Assembly: GCA_009760885.1 (NCBI GenBank)
Contig: CM019719.1
Coordinates: 35,815,584-35,879,583 of the forward strand
Origin: Achatina immaculata
Taxonomy: Eukaryota; Mollusca; Gastropoda; Stylommatophora; Achatinidae
DNA: 64,000 nt
Reading direction: 5' to 3'
Shown one piece after another: positions 31,269-43,109 of the stretch; positions within the stretch are counted from its first letter, which is position 1, and every line of letters begins with the position of its first letter. The translations under genes were made by a program, and so were the position numbers. Under the pieces are notes generated by a model. It had not been told where the DNA came from. It ran no database searches and saw only the letters and a program-made list of their open reading frames with translations.

Positions 31269-34200
31269 TGACAGTAAGGCAGGCAGTATAAGGTGAGACC
31301 AGATTTCAGAGCTGTAGAATCATGTGTTTGGAGGGCAAGAAGTATTGAGAAGGAGCTGAGACTAACAGGATGGTCTTAAAAAATAATGGCACACTGAACA
31401 ATGTATTATGGCGTGTTATTGTCATTCTTAAACACTGCATGTGCTCTTGAAACCCTTATTTAATGTAACTGGAAGAAGGAGATGAATGAGTTGTTTAAAG
31501 AAAAGAACTGTTACCTGGTATGGCACAGCATTGTCCTGATAGCACGGAAAAGAAACTTAAGGAAGATCTGAATCTACAAGTGAATGAAGGAGAAATTGAC
31601 GGAAAACTTTGTGCTTGACAGATACTTATGTTAACAGACTTGTGAGTTTGTATGTTCTAATGTTAATTATTTTCTGAGTTGTGTATTCTTATGTTAACAA
31701 GTCTGAGAGTTGTAGCAGAAACAGATTCTTATTTTAACAAGCTTGTTGTGAGCTGTATGTAAGAACAGATCCTTATTTTAACAAGCTGGTGAGTTGTAAG
31801 TGAGAAAGAAGATTAAAACAAAACAAAAAAATAGGTGCAAATTATTATTTGTTTGTTACTGTTATTTGCCCAGCTGCTGGTGTATATTCCAACTATACAA
31901 CTTAAAGAAGAGGACGTTTTGCTGTTCACAGTCATGCTGCTGCAAGCAGTAGCACTGGTGTTCATTTACTGTAAGTCATTTTTGTTTGTTTGTAATACAT
32001 AACAGAACCCAGCATTTCACCTTGTACTGTATTTCACTTCATTGTTTTAAATAGCCATGTACTTTTCCTCATTCATCTAACTTTGGAATATTTTGTTTGT
32101 AGCTTATACTATCAGATCTGTGGTGTAATTGCTTTAAAAAAAAAAAGATTGTTGTGAGATGAAGTGATCTGTTTCAGTGATAAACCGTTGTGCACTTGGA
32201 TCAGTGTGGTTAACTTTTCTTTCAGCCTTTAATTTGTTTATGCATGAAACACATGACGAAAAGAAAATGTTCAATAATAATTTATTAGCTTTGCTTTGTA
32301 TGATGTTATTTCTTTCGCAACTGTTGTTAGTTATAATAATTGATTATTGTAAATAGCTTTGTTTTGTATGTAGTAGGAAGCAATGTTGGCCATAATAAGT
32401 GTCCAGTACAAGAAAATATAATTACCTCACTACTGCTGTATAGATAATAGTGTTGGTTGTGTGTGTACATATCTCATATTCAGCACATGAGTGTTTAGTG
32501 TGCTTTGTTTTTTTCATGATTTACCCGAATGGCAAATATTATGTAATAAAACCCATATTTTATTTCAAATGCCCTGCCGAGGACGCCTGTCAGTATATGT
32601 GCAGCCATGACTGAGTTTCATGTAGGCATGTAACTCATCCCAGGTTGTTAAGACAAAATAAGGGGGGAAAACTTCAACAGTTGTGAAAATTAATGGTACA
32701 CAGTGCTAGGAGGTCAGAGAAAGGGAGAGTTGTTAATCATAAATTGTTTTTAAAAAAATGTTTCTTTGATTTGATCTGTTCGTTTATCTCATTCCTCATT
32801 TATTTTAATTTGAATATAAATATTTTTTTTTTGGCACCTATCTGACCATTCCTCTGATAAATAAAACTGATTGAAATCTGCTTACAGTATGCCAGATTGT
32901 ACTGCGCATACAGTGTACCAGGTTATTATTTTTGCTTACAATGTGCCAGTATGTTAAGTTTTTCTGCTGTAACCCATTCCAAATCTCAACAGTGTTCATA
33001 TCATGTGAATAACTCATGCTCTTTTTTTTTTGTTGGTCGTTGTTTTGTTTTGTTCTTGAAATCCTAACATAGTTGATGGCTTACATAATTTTCTGGTTAA
33101 AATGAGTGTTTGCTGAGATAGTTGTTTGGTTGAGTGGTGATATTTTGTATCAGAGTAATAAAACGGTGAACAACGGGGAAGCTTATGTAGAGCAACTTGT
33201 GAAAACAAGATAGATCTTTGTGGGTGGATGAACATCATGTGGCCAGACAAAACTTGTAGATGTGAGAATAATAAAAAGTGAAAAAAAAAATTATGAGACT
33301 TGAATGTGTCATTTTCCAGTTTGACAAGCACCAACGAGAGGAGATGTTAACTTACTGCTCAGACACACAGCATTCCTGTGGTGAAAGTATCCTTTACTGT
33401 GAGAGACTGGAACTTACATGGCTTGTTTGTTGGAAAAATACTGCTTAAAATGACATTCTGTCAAAGGCTCATTATGTCAAGTTGTGTGCTTTTTTTTGGG
33501 TTGGTCCCCCCCATGTAATGGTAGATTGTTGGATGCATGAAGAGCACTCACTAGTAAGATTTTATTTTTCATTGGAAACTTGTTGAGAGAGTTTGTGGGA
33601 AACTTTTTGAGAGTGTGTGGGAAACTTGTTGGAAGTTTTTTTGTTTTTTTTCTGTGAGTGTGTGGGGTTTTAAGAATGAAAACAGAGGAGGCAGATATTT
33701 TTATGGCCAACAAAATCTATCCATTTAAATATAGTCCAGAGTTGTTGGACAAATAAACCAAGATGAGCCTTGTTGATGAGAGTTTTAGTGAAATGGTGTG
33801 AGATTCCAAGTGCTTTTCATTGTATTAAGGTGTACATCTTTTTTTTTCTCTCTTCTTCTCCTTTTTTTTTCTCTCTCTTCTTCTCCTCATCCTTTTCCTC
33901 CTGTGGGTATTTTCAGACACGAGCTTGAATGTTGCAAGTAGTGATCATTCTGAGGTACATATGTCCGAGTTTGTTTATAATGTTTTGGTCTGTTGCGGAT
34001 GGGAGTACGGGGCTTTGTGGAGTGAGTGTTGGACCGAACTGTGCGTCAGTTTTTATTTACTACGTTTATTGCGTGCATGTGTGCGTACGTGCGTATGTTG
34101 GATATTTTATTGAAAAATCAAAAAGCAACATGTTTTGAAGAAAGATGGATTTCCAGGGAATATTTTTTGAATCACATCATAACACACGTGTAATTAGTAG

Positions 34201-35489
34201 CTCATTAAGTTTTGTGCACACTGAATAAATTGGAAATATTATATGAACAAATATCACTGGAAAGTATGAAGTTCAAAGTAGTTTAATTTAAGTCGTTATA
34301 TTCAATGTCGTTATGAATCCACCACCTCATATTGACGCTGCTATAAAAATTGGAACCTGACATGCAGGTGTTGAGGTAAAGTCCCAGAAAGTACAGTGTT
34401 TTTACTTGCAGGATGAGGTGCATTCTACGCATGGCTGCTGGTGAATTCAACAAAATTCGGATAGCAACTGAAATTCAGTGATTTAGAGATTTTTCCAGAA
34501 TCTGAAACAGAGTGATCAGAAAAGAAAAAAAAAAAAATTGTAGGTTTAATTAACATCACTTGCTGCAACAAAAAGAAAAAAAAGAAGTGAAGGTTTAACT
34601 AACATCACTTGCTGCCTTTGTCTTCTATCAGTCTTGTGCTGTTACCACACATATTGACTTTTGTCATCTGGTTGCCTTTATTTTTTTTTTTTTTTGCCCC
34701 TGGACTTTCCATTCATGATCTCTTCGGCAAATTTTTATTCCTTTTGTTATGTTCAATGTGCTTTTGCTGTCTGTTTGTAATATTTTCACCTGCCCCCCCC
34801 CCCTCCCCATTTTAGTTTTCTTTGATTACTTTTTTTTCCCCATATTCCACCTTCATCTGTTGTTGAGATATTCCCCATTCTTCTCCATACATACAGATTT
34901 CACTTTATGTTGGGAAAACATTTCAGGTTTATTTTGTGTATTTCAGAAAGTCTGTTATTGTTGGGTTTTTTCCCCCCACCTTCATTTATATCAGCAACAA
35001 ATGAAATTTGCTGTTAATCTTATCATATGTGGATGATGCATTGTCAGTTGAGTATTTGAAGTCCCTGTCTTCACTGAGAGGTGGAAGTATCTCTTAACAG
35101 TTTTTTTTTTTTTCCTTAGCATTTTCCAGAGTCATGATTGATGTTGTTTGACTGCTTTATGATTGTGCTGTTTGTGTTTGCTTTATTACTTGATAAGATA
35201 AAGAGTATACCCAAATGTGATGGCTCACTGGCTCATTCCTTATATGTGTTAATGTGCATGTACCTAATAATACATTCTATAGTGCTACCATATACAGGGA
35301 CATAAAGTGTGGTATATAATAGTGATGAAATATGGCACATTTTGCCAAGAAAACTAACTCAAGCTTTTGAATGTTTAAATAACTGAAAAGTGTATAATTT
35401 TTCTCTCCCTCTTTTTTTTCATAACTCTATAAGTGAGGTCCATATTTCAGAAATAAAAAAAAGCAGATTTCCATTTGTGCCATGTTTTG

Positions 35490-35605
35490 TTTTTTTAACA
35501 GTACTCTCTCATGTCTTGTTTTGTTTTTTTAACAGTACTCTCTCATGTTTTGTTTTGTTAACAGTACTCTCTCATGTTTTGTTTTGTTAACAGTACTCTC
35601 TCATG
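35490..35605 (+). repeat. Short tandem repeat carrying acceptor-like motifs
   Basis: Four copies of a T-rich unit of about 29-33 bases ending ttaacagtactctctcatg. Confidence 0.85.
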
Positions 35606-35654
35606 TGGTTGTTTACTGTTGGTTTTCATGTCAGTGATTGTATTGAAAATAGAT

Positions 35655-36215
35655 GAACAGTCTGTTATTCACAGACCAGAACTGAGTCTGTTATTCACAA
35701 GTCAGAACTGAGTCTGTTATTTATAGACCAGAACTGAGTCTGTTATTCACAAGTCAGAACTGAGTCTTGTATTTATAGATCAGAACTGAGTCTGTTATTC
35801 ACAAGTCAGAACTGAGTCTATTATTTATAGACCAGAACTGAATCTGTTATTCACAAGCCAGAACTGGGTCTATTATTTATAGACCAGAACTGAGTCTGTT
35901 ATTCACAAGTCAGAACAGAGTCTTGTATTTATAGACCAGAACTGAGTCTGTTATTCATAGGCCAGAACTGAGTCTCTTATTTATGGACCAGAACTGAGTC
36001 TGTTATTCACAAGTCAGAACTGAGTCTCTTATTTATGGACCAGAACTGAGTCTGTTATTCACAAGTCAGAACTGAGTCTATTATTTATGGACCAGAACTG
36101 AGTCTGTTATTCACAAGTCAGAACTGAGTCTCTTATTTATGGACCAGAACTGAGTCTGTTATTCACAAGTCAGAACTGAGTCTCTTATTTATGGACCAGA
36201 ACTGAGTCTATTATT
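35655..36215 (+). repeat. 26-bp tandem array, about 21 units, 52-bp dimer
   Basis: cagaactgagtct recurs every 26 bases. Alternate units carry ttattcacaagt and ttatttatggac, so the array has a 52-bp higher-order period. Confidence 0.92.
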
Positions 36216-36254
36216 CACACACAAAATAAATATCAAGGACTTATAGAACCCAGA

Positions 36255-36590
36255 AATAAATGTTCAAGTCTAAAATAAATGATAAGATGTTACAAACCAT
36301 TTAAATAAATAATAAGATCTTACAAACCATTTAAATAAATAATAAGATCTTACAAACCATTGAAATAAATGATAAGATCTTACAAACCATGAAAATAAAT
36401 GATAAGATCTTACAAACCATTGAAATAAATGATAAGATCTTACAAACCATTGAAATAAATGATAAGATCTTACAAACCATTGAAATAAATGATAAGATCT
36501 TACAAACCATTTAAATTAATGATAAGATCTTACAAACCATTGAAATAAATGATAAGATCTTACAAATCATTGAAATAGATGTTAAAGCCT
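36255..36590 (+). repeat. 30-bp tandem array, about 11 units
   Basis: The unit is exactly 30 bases and contains the perfect palindrome taagatctta. Only single substitutions separate units. It lies right after the 26-bp array. Confidence 0.95.
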
Positions 36591-36644
36591 CATAGAAAAC
36601 TGAAAAAAAAATATTCAGGTGTTGGAAAAACGAAATAAATGTTC

Positions 36645-39390
36645 ACGAATAATTAGTGTATAAGTGAATAAAACTAAGTATAAAACTATTCACGAAGCCA
36701 TCACAGCAAAGCTGTGATAACAAAATATATGAACCAGGAAAAAAGTAGGAACAGGTTTATTACTTAACGAGCACACAGTTGTGACGTTTCAGTGTGAACT
36801 TTAATCATACAAAACCACGCAGGACGAAGAAATAGAGAAGAGAAGATAAAATATAAATTCGCATGAATGCTATGTAAAAAAAATAGAAATGGAAAAAAAA
36901 AGAATAAGACGAATGGAGCTCTCAGCTGTGACTTGTAAGAAGCTCGTCCTCCGGCATACTAATGACTCCAGTGCCGAAGGACGAGCTAGTAAACTTTTAT
37001 TGAATTCTCCAACTCGCTTAATAAGAACATTACACTCACTTATGAAATTTCTGACAAGTCTGTCAAATTTTTAGACATCAAATATCTGCTGGAACAGACA
37101 GTCTTGTCACTTCTGTATTCTACAACCCCACCGACACACACACATATTTGCTTTACACCTCCTCTCATCCTGAAACTTACAACCCCATCCCATACTCCAA
37201 ACTCCTCCATCTTTGTCGCCTATGTCAGGATAATTTGGACTTAAAGGATCAGTCCAACAAATTACTAGAACTTTTCAGTCATCGCCACTGTCCAGAAAAC
37301 GGACTCCGGAAACCATTTAAAACGTATCTAAAAAGTGAGCCGCGATGAAGCATTCACACAAACAAAACTCCGACAGAGATAAATTAGTGAATCCTTTTCA
37401 TCCGCATGGTCAGACGGTTAAGAAAATTCGTTATCGCTATGTGCCACTGATCCAGTTCGACACCGATACTCGCGACATCTTCTCTGATCTACCCCTATTA
37501 GCATACAAACGGGAACCAAATCTTAAGGACGTCCTTGTCCATAGCCACCTGAAATGGAACTTTGCATATGTTGGCACCAGAAAATGTAACCACTCCCGTT
37601 GTGTTACTTGCGCTGTAGTCTGTTAAACGAAAACGACCACCTTTCCCAAAACATGCGAAGTACCTTAATGTGATATATGTAACTGTATGCAAAAGATCCA
37701 GGATAATTTATATTGGTGAAACTAGTCTCAGATTTGTCGCCTTACTTATTAACTTGTATACTGAAAATAGAATGAGGAATGTTAGAGAAGATGTAGACAA
37801 AGAATATTACGATGCCATAACAATTGGAGGTTATGAAATACCAGAGATTAGATATGCTGATGACAGAGTATTACTGTTCACAACACAAAAAAGGAATGGA
37901 AAAACTAATTATGTCAGTTCGTAAGAATAGTGAAGACAAAAACCTCTGTCTTAATACGAAGAAAACTGACGACAACTGACAAGACAAACAATGCAGCTGA
38001 TATATGTATCAATGAGGAAAAACTGGAAGAAATGGAGAGTTTTGAATATCTTGGATCACTACTAACTAATAATGGAGATACAATGAGGGAAATTAAAAGG
38101 AGGACATCTATCGCTCTTCAGAAGGTAAAACAACTAAAGAATCTGTGGAGAATGAATGAATGAATAATATTTAGAGGAACAGACAGAACTACAAAAATAA
38201 GATTTTTAATGGCATGCATCTTTCCCATCACAACATATGCTTGTGAGACCTGAACACTTAACAAAACAGCTGAGAAATACATGAATGCCTTTGAATGTAA
38301 ATGCTACAGAAGAGTCCTTCAAATATCATGGGCACAAAAAAGAACAAATATATCCATACTACAAGAACTTAATATTGAAGAAGGCTGGCTAGTAAAGAGG
38401 ATTAAAGAGAGAAAACTTAAATATTTTGGACACATTAAACGTCATGATAATTTAGAGAAGACAGTCTTGGAAGGGTACATAATGGGAAAAAGAAAGAAAG
38501 GAAGACCAAGGCGAAGATGGCTGCAAGACATCGTTGATGATCTGCAAATGGGCATCAGCAGCAGGCCATCTTGCTCACAACCTAGAGGCATACAGGAGTG
38601 GTGTTAAGGAGGCAAAGTTCCGTAAAGGACATGCAAATGAATGAATGCGTCTCAGATTAGGGGACTGCATGCAGAAACATCTGTATGATATCACCCAGTA
38701 TGCTTCGAAACCAGTCCCTAATCATTTCAAGGCCCCCAACCACAGAGGCAAATATAATTTTCTGGTAACAACCATCAAACAATGTCATGTTGTTGACAGA
38801 AGCCGCCTAGCGCTCGAGAACTGCTACATTCAGGAATATGGTACGCTGAAACCTCATGGTTTGAACTCGCAATTAAGCTAAACCTAATATTCCCCTCTTC
38901 CACAATCATATTGCCTCTGCACTAAGTTCTACGCCTTTCTCAGTTGAAACGCATAATTCAGAACCTCCTCACAGCATCAGACTACAATCTCTCATCTATA
39001 GTAACCTATTCTACTTCATCCCGGCTAGATTACCATTGTATCACCCACCCACCTCTTTCCACAGCCCCTCCCCCAAGCCTTTCCCACTTACGACCCACTT
39101 ATCACAAGTCTCCATTTACACATTTTCTACACTCCATCATACGCACTTCTGAACACAGTCTCTTACAAGTCACGGCTTCTTACAAGTCATTTTATTTTAT
39201 TCTATTTTCCTCATTCCTTTTTTTTAACATAACATTCATGTGAATTTATATTTTATTTTCTCTCTCTATTTCTTCGTCCTATGTGTCTTTGTATGATTAA
39301 GGTTCAAACCGAAACGTCAAAAATGTTTGCTCGTTAAGTAATAAACCTTTTCATACTTTTTTCCTAGTTTTTCTATACATTTAGAAATAA
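36645..39390 (+). mobile_element. Penelope-like element remnant with inverted ends
   Basis: Ends of about 145 bases (36722-36868 and 39236-39382) are reverse complements: gtttattacttaacgagca and gacgaagaaatagag on one side, reversed on the other. Inside, broken frames encode YTSSHPETYNPIPYSKLLHL..., then PLLAYKREPNLKDVLVHS, GTRKCNHSRCVTC, and IIYIGETSLRF, continued after a nested LINE by NHRGKYNFLV and LRPHGLNSQ-like sequence. The SHP...PYS, CNxxRCxTC, YIGET and LxPHGxN order is that of Penelope proteins with a GIY-YIG endonuclease. The RT core is missing. Confidence 0.85.
37735..38643 (+). mobile_element. RTE-like LINE, 5'-truncated, nested in the Penelope-like element (family B)
   Basis: Encodes IRYADDRVLLFTTQK (RT active-site YADD), FEYLGSLLTNNGDTMREIKR, NAFECKCYRRVLQISWAQKR, LKYFGHIKRHDNLEKTVLEG, and GKRKKGRPRRRWLQDIVDDL. 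The order and motifs match the C-terminal half of RTE/BovB-type LINE proteins. Frame breaks occur near 37922, 38160 and 38250. The tail is gaatgaatg. A direct repeat gtctcagatt flanks it (about 37728 and 38648). Confidence 0.85.
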
Positions 39391-39713
39391 ATGTACAGAT
39401 CTCATTGAAACATGAATTAAATGTTCATGTCTGATACAGGGTGTTCCATAAGTAATTGTGCACAAAACCAGTATCGATTTCGGTATCGTAGAATCACATC
39501 AGAAAGGTGATAGAAATGGGGGGGGGGGGGAAGAGAAGATGGAAAGTGGACGTTTTCCCGAAAGAAGTGGTTTAGCACGTGTTACCCACGACCAGTGTGT
39601 GACTGGCTCCATCAGCAGGCCCACACTTCAGTGAGTGTTGGAACGGAAGGCGGAACACATACGGGAATTCCAGCAGTGTGGGGATGCCAGTCTCTGGTTA
39701 TAGTTACAGTTAA

Positions 39714-40195
39714 CATTCATTCATTCATTCATTTATTTGCATGTCCCTTGCGGAACTTGCCTCCCAAACAGCACTCCTGTAGGCCTCTCGGTTGTGAGCA
39801 AGGTGGCCTGCTGCTGTTGCATCCATTTCCAGATCGTCAACGATGTCTTGCAGCCATCTTCGTTTTGGTCTTCCTCTTTTTCTTTTTCCCATTATGTATC
39901 CTTCCAGTACGGTCTTCTCTAAATTATCATGACGTTTAATGTGTCCAAAATATTTAAGTTTTCTCTCTTTAATCCTCTTTACTAGCCAGCCTTCTTCAAT
40001 ATTAAGCTCTTGTAGTATAGATATATTTGTTCTTTTTTGTGTCCACGATATTTGGAGAACTCTTCTGTAGCATTTACATTCAAAGGCATTTATGTGTTTC
40101 TCAGCTGTTTTGTTAAGTGTCCAGTTCTCACAGGCATATGTTGCGATGGGAAAGATGCATGCCCTTAAAAATCTTATTTTTGTGGTTCTTTTAAC
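39714..40195 (-). mobile_element. RTE-like LINE 3' fragment (family B)
   Basis: Reverse copy of the 3' end of the 37735 element. Starts with the tail attcattcattcatt, then the reverse of GRPRRRW and LKYFGHIKRH coding sequence, and ends near the reverse of the TLNKTAEKH region. Confidence 0.85.
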
Positions 40196-41032
40196 AGTTA
40201 CATAAAATTCGACATTTCCAGTTCACCCAGCACCCTTTAGTACACATGTTTCCACACATTCACTTTATTTCAGACGTACACGAATGATAAAACCGTACAG
40301 GAGATTTTGTGATGCGCACGAATATGTTTCTGTTTTGAAAGCGCATCGCATGGAGCTTTTTTTTTCCAGGGTTATCGTCCTTCGAGATATTTGATCCTGT
40401 ACAAAGTAATAACGATCACCAACGAAGAGTTTTTTAAGCAATAGCGTTGCTAATTCCACCGGCAGGTTGTGAATGCATAATTTAAACTATAAAAGTACTT
40501 TTCATTCCGATATTTTCATGGCCAAAATGTTTTAACTTTCTGTCTGTTTCCTTGCATGCTTGTGTATCGGATGTAGTCTGCCCCGAGCCATTTCATATAT
40601 TGATTTGTAAACTAACACAGATATCAATTTCCAAGACTCACGTCTCTCATATATGTGCTATTGTTGTTATCTGCGCTGTTATTTTGCAGCTGTATGTGAT
40701 CATCTATTGTAGTTATTGTGTTACTATGCAGTAGTAAACATTGCGATTCAGTGGACGAACGTAAACCAAATCATTGTCTCACTGCGGTGTGTCAGTCAAC
40801 ACTTTTCATCTGTTTACATTTTCTCTCTCTATTTTTTTTCCTCATCCGTTCGATAGAATTTCATTACAGCCAACAATTTTATTATATATAGCTTCCATTG
40901 TCTGTTCCTTTTAACCCAAGAGGACCGAGCAGTTATCTTCCTTGGTCAGTGCTGTCGAATCGAGACAAAATCGTGGCCAAGGTAGTCGCGCGTGAGTATA
41001 TGCTCGCATGTACCTGCTTCACTATGACGGAG

Positions 41033-41215
41033 TCATCCTTCCTTCCATCCATCTTCTTTATGAATGAACCATCCTTCCTTCCATCCATCTTCTTTATGAA
41101 TGAACCATCCTTCCTTCCATCCATCTTCTTTATGAATGAACCATCCTTCCTTCCATCCATCTTCTTTATGAATGAACCATCCTTCCTTCCATCCGTCTTC
41201 TTTATGAAATGTCAC
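41033..41215 (+). repeat. 36-bp tandem repeat, about five units
   Basis: cttctttatgaatgaacc recurs every 36 bases (41051, 41087 and on). In one frame it encodes a 12-residue unit FMNEPSFLPSIF, and the opposite strand is open as well. The surrounding ORF (40898-41326) has no family match, so no gene is called. Confidence 0.9.
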
Positions 41216-41309
41216 AGCGCCCCAGAAAACGGTATAGCTAGGCAGAAGTTACTTCTCTCTTTAGCAGACCGTGATTTTTATGAAGTTTTTTTTAAAATCT
41301 CAAACAAGC

Positions 41310-41449
41310 TAGATAGAGGTGTATAACGTAGTTTTACAAGGTGGCAGAGAGTGAATAAAGTGAGAAAAAAAAGTTAAGTGAGCTGGTTTTTCTCACTTTA
41401 CTCACTCCCTCTGCCACCTTGCAAAACTACACCATACACCTCTATCTAA
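41310..41449. repeat. Large hairpin, about 60-bp arms
   Basis: 41310-41370 and 41387-41449 are near-perfect reverse complements (gatagaggtgtataa... against ...ccatacacctctatc) with a loop of about 16 bases. It may be a MITE-like fold-back. Confidence 0.88.
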
Positions 41450-41635
41450 CTTTATTATTTGAACCAATTTTACTGCAGTCGTCGTCTCCTTTATGTATCT
41501 CAAACTAGGAAAATTTGATTACATTCAAAGCCTCATCCACTCATTCAAGTTCTTGATAGGTGACCGACTAACTAGTCACTGCCCAGTACGCCTCGTGGCA
41601 TCTTACAGGGCAGTGAGAGAATTTCTCACCCTCTC

Positions 41636-42027
41636 ACGGACTTCAGTCAGCCGTTGTATGATGTCCTGGGTGTGTTGAGCGCTGCTCAACCACGGACTTC
41701 AGTCAGCCGTTGTATGATGTCCTGGGTGTGTTGAGCTCTGCTCAACCACGGACTTCAGTCAGCCATTGTATGATGTCCTGGGTGTGTTGAGCGCTGCTCA
41801 ACCACGGACTTCAGTCAGCCGTTGTATGATACCCTGGGTGTATTGAGCGCTGCTCAACCACGGACCTCAGTCAGCCGTTGTATGATGTCCTGGGTGTGTT
41901 GAGCGCTGCTCAACCACGGACTTCAGTCAGCCGTTGTATGATGTCCTGGGTGTGTTGAGCGTTGCTCAACCACGGACTTCAGTCAGCCGTTGTATGATGT
42001 CCTGGGTGTGTTGAGCGCTGCTCAACT
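41636..42027 (+). repeat. 56-bp tandem array, seven units, each with a hairpin
   Basis: ttcagtcagccgttgtatga recurs every 56 bases. Each unit contains gttgagcgctgctcaac, a 7-bp perfect stem with a 3-base loop; one unit has a loop-region substitution. Confidence 0.93.
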
Positions 42028-42695
42028 CTGCTTCTACAGTTCTTTGCCAGGCTGGTAAAGAACCTCAGCATAGAAGGTACCGTGGCAGTCACGTCACAGA
42101 ATGCATCAGATTCTTTACTGGAACAAGACGGCAGGACTAGCTTAAAGGATAGTGACACAGTTTCTGTCAGGCTATAGAACTGAAGGAGCGAGATCGAGTC
42201 CAGTCCGTCACTTTTCACTTGACCTAGCTGTACGAATGGGTACTCATAACGCTGTGTTGAGAACGGATTGCTCTGAAGATGGTCGTTTCTGTCAACAAAC
42301 GGAGATGCTCTGGATAATACTGCTGTCAGTGATGAAAGGCAATATAGGATATCACCAACTGCTCACCTTCTTGATAACAGAAGTTCAACGGAGCCACACC
42401 AGATGAACATGACAATAAAGCCTTAGAATTTTAGAGCCGTGTATTGATCATTAACAATGGCAGCTAGTGAAAGTCTTGTAGCAAAAATTGTCTGCCTATC
42501 TGTATAGTTATTCTTGCCACTGCAACATTTAATTGCTGTACTGTTCTCCAGATATTGCAACTTTGTTTGCCAACGACGTTGCCGTCGATTTCATAACATC
42601 TCGCACAACATCTGTAGTATGTGCCAGGCTGCAGTTTGGGGGTAATGGATAAACTCCAAGCAGTCACTGGTCTGATCTTGTCGACCCTTATCCAG

Positions 42696-42813
42696 GGTTT
42701 GACTCTCCAACACTGCGTATCGAAAGATGGCCAAGAAGATCTTGACGTACAGTGTCAGAAATATTGTGCTACCGGGCAATGTCCAAGCTTTTGTTCATGT
42801 AATTCTGACAACG
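42696..42813 (+). CDS. Possible Cys-rich exon of an unidentified gene
   Basis: Between a pyrimidine-rich acceptor (cttatccag|ggt) and a good donor (aacg|gtaagg), 39 codons are open and encode CVSKDGQEDLDVQC then QKYCATGQCPSFCSC. The C-C...CPxxCxC layout recalls the Cys-rich C-termini of some secreted invertebrate proteins, but no family is named. No partner exon with matching phase was found. Confidence 0.3.
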
Positions 42814-43109
42814 GTAAGGTTATTTCTAGAGTGATTTAATGATTCTATATGCATGTCAGGACCTAGAATTTTGCCCCCACCCCCGTGCAGTAGCATACCT
42901 TGCCGCCACACCCAGTTCTCAAATTAACATTTAATATTTTAAAACTTGTTATGTTAAGTAAGTTCATCATGTCATCCCAAACAATTCTCTTTCTCCCTTG
43001 AATTAATTTAAGTGCTTTGCCAGAACACATTTTGATGATAAATTTTGATAGAAAGAAAATGGAAGAAAGTTGCTCTATAATTTTAAAATATTAATGCTTA
43101 TCACGTCTG

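Larger units (their letters stand above)
26299..36640. other. Presumed 3' UTR then AT-rich intergenic DNA with minisatellites
   Basis: No coding exon was recognised. Several AATAAA signals are present (for example 27634-27639 and 32545-32550), but the 3' end of the USP mRNA cannot be fixed. It contains the SINE at 26465, repeat F at 27885, and the 34-, 24-, 29- and 26-bp repeats listed separately. Confidence 0.5.

Noticed and set aside
35490..35605. Second case of multiplied splice acceptors
   Set aside because: The ttaacag copies precede no open exon with a family match, so no splicing role can be supported.
28136..36590. CRISPR-like arrays
   Set aside because: Units are head-to-tail minisatellites without unique spacers, in animal DNA.
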